A stretch of DNA of 13,845 nt, taken from the NCBI GenBank assembly GCA_947463285.1, contig CANHTV010000050.1:1-13845 (forward strand). Reading direction: 5' to 3'. The translations under genes and the position numbers were made by a program. The notes below the pieces were generated by a model. That model saw only the letters and a program-made list of their open reading frames with translations. It did no database searches and was not told the DNA's origin. Positions 6,856 through 12,071 of the stretch are shown here, one piece after another. This DNA comes from Verrucomicrobiaceae bacterium. GTDB lineage: Bacteria > Verrucomicrobiota > Verrucomicrobiia > Verrucomicrobiales > Verrucomicrobiaceae. Every line of letters begins with the position of its first letter. The stretch's first letter is position 1.

Positions 6856-7095
6856 ATGAACCCGGAATTTGGAACTCTTCAGGCCCTGCTCAAAAGGCGG
6901 TTGGCGCTCATCGCTGATTATGGATTTCGTGATGCGGACGGGCCGGGACATCTGGCGGCACTTCAGCAGGTTTCAGAGCTCATCACCATGGAGCATCACC
7001 GGCTGAAACCCATCCTACCGGGGCGTCTGGCGCACTTCCTCCAGCAGTCCAGTTTTTCCAAGGCGCTGGAGTTTTTGGATGAAGGGCAGGGGTGA
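6856..7095 (+). CDS. Small hypothetical protein
   Basis: The predicted 79-residue protein is not recognised. It is mostly helical by composition, with two leucine-rich stretches (LQALLKRRLALIADYGFRD, 8-26; PGRLAHFLQQSSFSKALEFL, 55-74) and no signal peptide or membrane segment. Codon choice is similar to neighbours, with G/C-rich third positions, and the ORF fills the gap between divergent and convergent genes neatly, ending 8 nt before the stop of the zinc-ribbon gene on the other strand. There is no Shine-Dalgarno sequence. It could be a spurious ORF, but no competing gene covers the interval. Confidence 0.55.
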   Translation: MNPEFGTLQALLKRRLALIADYGFRDADGPGHLAALQQVSELITMEHHRLKPILPGRLAHFLQQSSFSKALEFLDEGQG

Positions 7096-7103
7096 GTCGT
7101 CCC

Positions 7104-7376
7104 CTACTTGGCCGCTTTTTTAGTGACTTTGGCGAGGCTAGTCTCGGCCTTCCAAGTTTTTGGGGCTGGGATGCCTTTGCTGGTCCATTCCATGCCTCGC
7201 TCGATCCAGTCTTCACGCCATTCTTCATCGCTGATGCCGTCGTCGTCATCGCTGACGCCAAACTGGAAACCACAGGCCGGACAGATTTCAAAGGAGCCGC
7301 CACCGGATTTGCTGCGCGGGGCTTCCTTGAGCTTGGCGTAACCGCAGATGGGGCAGGAGTGGGACTTGGCTTTCAT
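7104..7376 (-). CDS. Small zinc-ribbon protein
   Basis: The 90-residue protein has two CxxC knuckles, CPICG (C8, C11) and CPACG (C32, C35), about 20 residues apart, which should bind one zinc ion. The second knuckle sits in SFEICPACGFQFGVSDDDDG and is followed by an acidic, Trp-rich helix (EEWREDWIERGMEW, 51-64). This resembles the cysteine-rich CPCC-type small proteins, but I cannot place it in a family with certainty. The C-terminus is lysine-rich. Its ATG overlaps the stop of the upstream secreted toxin-like gene by one base (TAATG), so the two are translated from one message. That position is where immunity genes often lie; this is only a positional hint. Confidence 0.8.
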   Translation of the reverse strand: MKAKSHSCPICGYAKLKEAPRSKSGGGSFEICPACGFQFGVSDDDDGISDEEWREDWIERGMEWTSKGIPAPKTWKAETSLAKVTKKAAK

Positions 7377-8173
7377 TATTTGAAGGGGAGCTGTGAGGGC
7401 TCAATGGTGCTGCCGGGCTGCCGACCCCAATAGCTGGAGCTGTTGGGCCGGAAGTAGGTCTTCGTGGTGCCATCACGATTGTAGGCGGCGAAGGCGCGGG
7501 TCTTGGGATCAAAGACACGCAGGCTGCGGTCGGCGTCATCCCACTTCATGAGCAGCTTGCCAGCTTTGGCGCGTTGCAGGAAGTGCCAGGCCTGGGCCGC
7601 GTAGTCATCGGGCGACTTGCTTTGGAAATCAGCTCCATGGCGGTCGTAGTGATCCTGAAGGCTGGCCATGTAGCCCCAGGTGCGGTTTGTGGGCGGTGCC
7701 TGGGCAGTGGGGGCGGCTGTAACGGGAACCTTCAGCTTGGCTGCCGATGCTGGTGTCGCGGGAGTCAGGGCATCACGGACTCGATCCAGGAGCGATTTCG
7801 GGGCGGCTGGGGCCGCAGCAGTAGGAGGAGCAGGCGTGGCTGGGACCGATGCGGCAGTTTCAGCACTGCCTGTGGTGAAATGGCCATGGCCTAGTTTCTG
7901 ACGCGCACTGCCGACGGAGTAGTCATAAGTCGTGCCTTTGCTTAGCCCCGTGAGGCTGACCTCATGAGCGTCAGTCACCGGGCCTTCGACTTTCTGATCT
8001 AGCTTATCCAGTGTCTTGCCGTAGCTGACGCGTGTGCCGCAGGCGACATCGGTTTTCCAGGAAATCGTGGCCGTGTCCGTGGTGACGGTCACTTTAACAG
8101 GCTGAAGCAACTCCACGGCGAAGGTGCTGAGACAGGTGAGCAGGAGGCAGATGACAGTGAAAAACCTGATCAT
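7376..8173 (-). CDS. Secreted fibronectin-III protein with a toxin-like C-terminal domain
   Basis: The 265-residue protein has a signal peptide (1-19), a fibronectin type III-like domain at about 24-101 (ATISWKTDVACGTRVSYG; TGLSKGTTYDYSVG), an Ala/Pro-rich linker (103-163) and a C-terminal domain from about 167. The latter reads SLQDHYDRHGADFQSKSPDD, YAAQAWHFLQRAKAG, then FDPKTRAFAAYNRDGTTKTY and FRPN. This order (HxxxH-G, a helix containing YxxxAxxF, DPxTxxFxxxxxDGxxxTxFxP) is like the C-terminal nuclease domains of polymorphic and contact-dependent toxins in the barnase/EndoU/colicin/RelE (BECR) group. Candidate active residues are H175, H179, T239 and nearby. The usual toxin delivery modules are absent; it carries only a Sec signal. 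Function is inferred. Confidence 0.8.
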   Translation of the reverse strand: MIRFFTVICLLLTCLSTFAVELLQPVKVTVTTDTATISWKTDVACGTRVSYGKTLDKLDQKVEGPVTDAHEVSLTGLSKGTTYDYSVGSARQKLGHGHFTTGSAETAASVPATPAPPTAAAPAAPKSLLDRVRDALTPATPASAAKLKVPVTAAPTAQAPPTNRTWGYMASLQDHYDRHGADFQSKSPDDYAAQAWHFLQRAKAGKLLMKWDDADRSLRVFDPKTRAFAAYNRDGTTKTYFRPNSSSYWGRQPGSTIEPSQLPFK

Positions 8174-8185
8174 TATCCGCGGATA
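8174..8185. promoter_or_regulatory. 12-bp perfect palindrome overlapping -10 and start region (operator candidate)
   Basis: TATCCGCGGATA is a perfect palindrome directly abutting the ATG at 8173 and covering four bases of the predicted -10. A dimeric repressor bound here would block both the polymerase and the start codon. No regulator gene is visible nearby. Confidence 0.35.
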
Positions 8186-8210
8186 TAGCCGAGGACTTCG
8201 CCGATGCCAA
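8182..8210 (-). promoter_or_regulatory. Promoter of the toxin-like/zinc-ribbon gene pair
   Basis: On the minus strand TTGGCA (8205-8210) is 17 nt from TATATC (8182-8187), close to a sigma-70 consensus. The -10 ends 8 nt before the ATG at 8173, again predicting a leaderless message. Confidence 0.55.
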
Positions 8211-8239
8211 GAGCGATGGCGAACGAGAAAATGTAGCTT

Positions 8240-8273
8240 CAGGCTAACGAATGCGCTTGGCAGTCGTTACCTG
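8240..8273. repeat. Imperfect inverted repeat upstream of the plus-strand promoter
   Basis: CAGGCTAACGA (8240-8250) pairs with TCGTTACCTG (8264-8273) with one bulged C; the loop is 13 nt. It ends exactly where the -35 of the next plus-strand promoter begins, so it may be an operator. The preceding TGTAGCTTC (8232-8240) also occurs on the minus strand at the edge of the REPIN-like element, which could mean a degenerate relative. Confidence 0.35.
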
Positions 8274-8302
8274 TTGCCCGATTGGCCGCAAGCTGTCAGT
8301 CT
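8274..8302 (+). promoter_or_regulatory. Promoter of the secreted beta-sandwich protein / EEP operon
   Basis: TTGCCC (8274-8279), 17 nt, then CAGTCT (8297-8302). A start of transcription near 8309 gives a leader of about 14 nt and excludes an upstream in-frame ATG at 8251, supporting the start at 8323. The same two hexamers recur before nadB and ileS. Confidence 0.5.
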
Positions 8303-8322
8303 GGCTTTTCCTAGTCTCCCCT

Positions 8323-9315
8323 ATGATCCGTTTGTCTCTTTTCCCCGCAGCGCTCGCGCTCTCACTCGTCATCCAGGCCCCGGCGCAGACACCCTCTGCT
8401 AACTCCGCACCCGCCGCTGAGAAAGCTGCTGAAGCATCCGACGCCTCGAAGGAGGAAGAAACGAAGCCGGAGGTGGAGGAGGAGCCTGAGTTCCCTGAAG
8501 CCATCGACATCGGCGGCTTTGGCACAGATGAACCTGTGGAGCGCCCAGACCTGCCGAAGCGCGGTGTCGTGAAGTTTGGCCCTGATGATTACCAGCACTC
8601 CAACGGTGCCCACTGGGAGACCTACACCTGGACGAAGTTTAAAGCCAAGCGCTGGGGCCGCTATCAAGTGCGGCTCACCTACGTCCTGAAACGGGCGGCT
8701 TTGGGCATGCAGTTCCGCATGGCTGATCTGGCCGTGAAGCGCTCTCTGGAGACAGCCTACGAGCCGCGCAAAGCCTACCTCGGCACCGTTTACATCGCCC
8801 AACCAGGAGATGTGCCTTTTTCCCTCCTGACTCCACCGACGGATGACGCAGGCTTTCTCGTCCAAGAGATCGCCCTGATCCCTGCTCCTGAGGGTGGCAA
8901 GATCGAAGCTGACAAAACAGGCACATTTACCCTGCATGCCAAGGACGCCACAACTTGGTCCGAAGCCATGCGCTATGAGCCCAAGCCGGAGAAAAACTGC
9001 CTCGGCTTCTGGACCTCCGCCGACGACTTCGCCGAGTGGGAATTCGAGGTGGCCAAGTCAGGTCGCTATCAAGTCACTGTCACGCATGGCTGCGGTGGTG
9101 GCAATCATGGCAGCGAGGTGGAGGTGAAGCTCGCGGGCAAAAGCCTGAAATTTAAGACCCAGGACACGGGCGGCTTTCAGAAATGGAGTGATGTCGCCAT
9201 CGGAGAAATTGAGATCTCTAAAGCGGGCCTGCAACGACTCGTGATTGATCCCGTCAACAAGGTGAAAGCTGCCATTCTGGACGTGCAAAAAATCACGCTC
9301 ACGCCTGCGGGCTGA
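8323..9315 (+). CDS. Secreted protein with two carbohydrate-binding-like beta-sandwich domains
   Basis: The start is set at 8323 because MIRLSLFPAALALSLVIQAP is a proper signal peptide and the promoter lies downstream of the earlier ATG at 8251; the product has 330 residues. After the signal comes an Ala/Glu-rich acidic linker (about 24-62). Two similar beta-rich units follow, at about 82-190 (HWETYTWTKFKAKRWGRYQV) and 220-327 (DFAEWEFEVAKSGRYQVTVT; GCGGGNHGSEVEVKLAGKSL; AAILDVQKITLTP). The second is the module often fused to sulfatases and other hydrolases in Planctomycetes and Verrucomicrobia, similar to CBM6/CBM35 or DUF5077 galactose-binding folds. No catalytic domain is seen. It probably binds sugar or acts as a surface scaffold. 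It is 6 nt from the next gene. Confidence 0.8.
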   Translation: MIRLSLFPAALALSLVIQAPAQTPSANSAPAAEKAAEASDASKEEETKPEVEEEPEFPEAIDIGGFGTDEPVERPDLPKRGVVKFGPDDYQHSNGAHWETYTWTKFKAKRWGRYQVRLTYVLKRAALGMQFRMADLAVKRSLETAYEPRKAYLGTVYIAQPGDVPFSLLTPPTDDAGFLVQEIALIPAPEGGKIEADKTGTFTLHAKDATTWSEAMRYEPKPEKNCLGFWTSADDFAEWEFEVAKSGRYQVTVTHGCGGGNHGSEVEVKLAGKSLKFKTQDTGGFQKWSDVAIGEIEISKAGLQRLVIDPVNKVKAAILDVQKITLTPAG

Positions 9316-9321
9316 TGTGAC

Positions 9322-10236
9322 ATGATGCTCCTGCGCCTCAGCAAAATCGGGCTCTGGGGCCTGCTCGTCTTCGGCATCCTGCTCCAGCTATGGTTGAAAG
9401 ATCGGCATCTGCTTTGGACGCTCTTTTTCTATGCCATGCCCAAGCCATGCCTGGCGCTGCTCGCCGCAGGGCTGGCCTATTTTTCGCGTCGTCGCGGACG
9501 CATCACAGCAGGGCTGGCCTGTCTGATGATCACGGCCTGGTGGCTGGCTGCGTCTTATCGTGGCGGCCTCGAAATCCAGCCCGCCGCTGCTGCCCGAAAG
9601 GCTGCCGATGAGGTGACGATGCTTTATTGGAATCTCGCCCGCCCGGTGGGTCTCGATGCTGAAATGGTCTCTCTCATGAAGGCCTGGCAACCCGACATCG
9701 CCGCTTTTGTCGAGCCTGGTCAAAGCGTCGAGACGCTGCTGGCGGAATACGAGAAACAACTGCCCGGCTACCGCGCTGCCTGGATGCCTCGCGGTATTCT
9801 CTGGCTGGCTCGTGTTCCCTCGCGCTACAGAGATCGTGGTAAGCTGGCCGGTGTCGGAGCCTACGCGCGTTTTGATGTCGATGGTTTCGGACCGACCTTT
9901 CCCGTGGTCGCCGCAGATGTACATCCAGGTTACCCCAGAAAGCCCCAACTTCAGCAAGTTCTAGCTCACTCTTCGGGCCGACGTGATGCCATTCTCGTTG
10001 GTGATTTCAACACGCCGCTGGAGTCCATCTTTTTTGCAGACTACCGCGCTAGGTTTCAAAACGCCCTGGAGGTGGCAGGCACAGGCTTCAAAGAAACCTG
10101 GCCCATCGGCCTGCCCCTGCTGAGCCTCGACCACTTTTGGACCGGCCCCGACTGGCAGATCCTGCAAGCCCAAAAAATTTGGGACCTCACCGGCAGCGAC
10201 CACGCCGCCCTGTGGGTGAAACTGAAGCGGCGTTGA
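9322..10236 (+). CDS. Membrane-anchored endonuclease/exonuclease/phosphatase (EEP) family protein
   Basis: The 304-residue protein has hydrophobic segments at about 9-25, 30-53 and 60-78, then an EEP domain. Landmarks of that superfamily are LYWNLARP (Asn104), FVEPG (Glu131), VGDFNTP (Asp228, Asn230), LDHFW (Asp270, His271) and a final GSDHAAL (Asp293, His294). These are the metal-binding and catalytic positions, so the enzyme should be an active Mg-dependent phosphodiesterase or phosphatase; the substrate may be a nucleic acid, phospholipid or other phosphoester. The N-terminal segments imply that the catalytic domain sits outside the cytoplasmic membrane if the third segment exits outward. 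It begins 6 nt after the preceding gene, so both form an operon. Two adjacent ATGs (9322, 9325) are possible starts. Confidence 0.85.
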   Translation: MMLLRLSKIGLWGLLVFGILLQLWLKDRHLLWTLFFYAMPKPCLALLAAGLAYFSRRRGRITAGLACLMITAWWLAASYRGGLEIQPAAAARKAADEVTMLYWNLARPVGLDAEMVSLMKAWQPDIAAFVEPGQSVETLLAEYEKQLPGYRAAWMPRGILWLARVPSRYRDRGKLAGVGAYARFDVDGFGPTFPVVAADVHPGYPRKPQLQQVLAHSSGRRDAILVGDFNTPLESIFFADYRARFQNALEVAGTGFKETWPIGLPLLSLDHFWTGPDWQILQAQKIWDLTGSDHAALWVKLKRR

Positions 10237-10278
10237 GGCTGGGTTTAAAAGACTTCCCGCATCCCTGAGGACAGTCAT

Positions 10279-10307
10279 TTGCGTTTCTTCCCCTGCAGTG
10301 ACAGTCT
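10279..10307 (+). promoter_or_regulatory. Promoter of nadB
   Basis: TTGCGT (10279-10284), 17 nt, then CAGTCT (10302-10307). The leader to the ATG at 10321 would be about 7 nt, and an in-frame ATG at 10279 falls inside the promoter, which favours the later start. The remaining bases of 10237-10320 show no other site. Confidence 0.5.
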
Positions 10308-10320
10308 GCTCCCACATTTC

Positions 10321-11925
10321 ATGATCGATTACGACTTCATCATCGTCGGCAGCGGGGCGGCCGGGCTCAGCGCGGCTCTTCATGCCAGCGACTACGGGCG
10401 GGTCGCCGTCATCACCAAGCGCGGCGCATTGGACTCAAACTCAAACTGGGCTCAGGGCGGCATCGCCTGTGTCACCAGTGAGCAGGACAGCATCGCGCAA
10501 CACGTCAGTGACACCCTGATCGCTGGTGCAGGGCTCTGCGATGAAGCCGCCGTCCGCACCATCGTCACCGAGGGGCCGGACCGCATCGCTGAGCTGGTCA
10601 AATGGGGCGTGGATTTTGATCAGCGCCCAGCTGCCAATGGACATTTGGAGTTTGATCTCACCAGAGAAGGCGGCCACTCCCAGCGCCGCGTGCTGCACGC
10701 TGCCGATGCCACAGGCCGTGAGATGACCGAAAAGCTCCTCGCTGCCGTGCGGGAAAAGTCCAACATCACGATGTATGAAAACCACTTTGCCGTGGACATC
10801 ATCACCACCGGGAAACTCGGATTTGTCTCGGAAGATCGCGTGCTCGGTCTCTATGTGCTGAATGAAGAGTCGCGCGAGGTGCTCACCTTCCGTTCTGATC
10901 GTGTCGTCATCGCCACCGGCGGCTGTGGACGTGTTTACCTCTACACCACGAACCCTCAGGTGGCCACGGGTGACGGCGTCGCCCTCGCCTGGCGTGCTGG
11001 CGCACGGGTGGCGAACATGGAGTTCATCCAGTTTCATCCCACCTGTCTTTATCATCCTGAAAAGCGCTCCTTCCTCATCACCGAAGCCATGCGTGGTGAA
11101 GGTGCCCGGCTCATCGGTGCCGATGGCAAGGAATTCATGCAAAACTACGATCCCCGCGGCTCTCTGGCCCCGCGTGATATCGTCGCCCGCGCCATCGACC
11201 ACGAGATCAAGCGCACCGGCGGTCCCTGCGTCTATCTCGACATCTCGCACAAGCCGGCGGACTTCATCATCAGCCACTTTCCCAACATCCACAAAGCCTG
11301 CCTGGAGGTGGACATCGACATCACCAAGCAGCCCATTCCCGTCGTTCCGGCCGCGCATTATCAATGCGGTGGCGTCGTCACGGATGTGAACGGAGCCACG
11401 CATATCCGCGGCCTCTGTGCCGTCGGCGAAGTCGGCTGCACTGGCCTGCATGGGGCCAATCGACTGGCCAGCAACTCCCTGTTGGAGTGCCTAGTCATCT
11501 CCCATCGTGCCGTCGAGCACATGGTTAAAAAAATGCCCGTGAACAAAGCTCACGAGCAGGTCTATATCATCCCGCCCTGGCAGAGTGGCGAGGCCGTGGA
11601 CAATGACGAGCTCGTCGTCATCTATCACAACTGGGATGAAATTCGCCGTCTCATGTGGGACTACGTCTCCATTGTCCGCACCGGCAAGCGCCTGCAACGC
11701 GCCGCCGCCCGTCTGCGCAATCTGAAGCGTGAGGTGCAGGAGTTTTACTGGAACTTTCGCATCACCAGCGAGCTCTTGGAGTTGCGCAATCTCGTGGAGA
11801 CCGCCTCTCTCATTGTTGAGTGTGCTATTCGCCGCCACGAAAGCCGTGGCCTGCATTACACCCTCGATTTCCCTGAGAAAGACGATACCCGCCCCGCAGC
11901 CGATACTAGCCTGAGGCGCTACTAA
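10321..11925 (+). CDS. nadB: L-aspartate oxidase
   Basis: NadB oxidises L-aspartate to iminoaspartate with FAD; quinolinate synthase NadA then makes quinolinate, the first steps of de novo NAD synthesis in the cytoplasm. The 534-residue length is close to the usual 530-540. The start at 10321 gives MIDYDFIIVGSGAAGLSAAL, the FAD-binding GxGxxG motif right at the N-terminus. Other family signs are SNSNWAQGGIA (39-49), EGGHSQRRVLHAADATG (116-132), MEFIQFHPT (233-241), EAMRGEGA, SLAPRDIVARAI with Arg285 (equivalent to the catalytic Arg of the family), PAAHYQCGGV (His346) and GLHGANRLASNSLLE (375-389). The C-terminal helical domain is complete. No nadA or nadC is adjacent in this window, and it appears to be a single-gene unit with its own promoter. 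Confidence 0.96.
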   Translation: MIDYDFIIVGSGAAGLSAALHASDYGRVAVITKRGALDSNSNWAQGGIACVTSEQDSIAQHVSDTLIAGAGLCDEAAVRTIVTEGPDRIAELVKWGVDFDQRPAANGHLEFDLTREGGHSQRRVLHAADATGREMTEKLLAAVREKSNITMYENHFAVDIITTGKLGFVSEDRVLGLYVLNEESREVLTFRSDRVVIATGGCGRVYLYTTNPQVATGDGVALAWRAGARVANMEFIQFHPTCLYHPEKRSFLITEAMRGEGARLIGADGKEFMQNYDPRGSLAPRDIVARAIDHEIKRTGGPCVYLDISHKPADFIISHFPNIHKACLEVDIDITKQPIPVVPAAHYQCGGVVTDVNGATHIRGLCAVGEVGCTGLHGANRLASNSLLECLVISHRAVEHMVKKMPVNKAHEQVYIIPPWQSGEAVDNDELVVIYHNWDEIRRLMWDYVSIVRTGKRLQRAAARLRNLKREVQEFYWNFRITSELLELRNLVETASLIVECAIRRHESRGLHYTLDFPEKDDTRPAADTSLRRY

Positions 11926-11936
11926 TGCTCGCGGCT

Positions 11937-11969
11937 AAGGCCCCTTAGAAAGCTGCTCTCAGCGGCCTT
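11937..11969 (+). terminator. Possible hairpin between nadB and ileS
   Basis: GCTG-CTCT-CAGC (11952-11963) forms a small stem that can be extended by AAGGCC (11937-11942) pairing with GGCCTT (11964-11969) across a 9-nt bulge. There is no U-run after it, so intrinsic termination is uncertain. The rest of 11926-12071 holds only the ileS promoter. Confidence 0.25.
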
Positions 11970-12023
11970 CGTCTTGCTGAGTGGTCAGAAATGATGGCTC
12001 GGATTTCCTCAAAGTCATCGCTC

Positions 12024-12052
12024 TTGCCCACGCTGCCGCTCGCGTCTAGTCT
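12024..12052 (+). promoter_or_regulatory. Promoter of ileS
   Basis: TTGCCC (12024-12029), 17 nt, then TAGTCT (12047-12052). Transcription from about 12059 gives a leader of about 13 nt, leaving no room for a T-box or other leader riboswitch. No Shine-Dalgarno sequence precedes the ATG at 12072. Confidence 0.5.
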
Positions 12053-12071
12053 CCGCGCTCCATTTTCCATC

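Noticed and set aside
7096..7103. Shared terminator between the convergent genes ending at 7095 and 7104
   Set aside because: The gap is 8 nt and I see no stem-loop with a T-run across the two gene ends.
8251..8322. Upstream start for the secreted beta-sandwich protein
   Set aside because: The extra 24 residues would hide the signal peptide and the promoter lies within them; 8323 fits better.
10441..11451. Minus-strand open frame of 336 codons
   Set aside because: It is antisense to nadB; no signal, motif or promoter supports it.
11926..12071. T-box or other leader riboswitch before ileS
   Set aside because: The promoter at 12024-12052 leaves a leader of only about 13 nt, and no T-box sequence is present.
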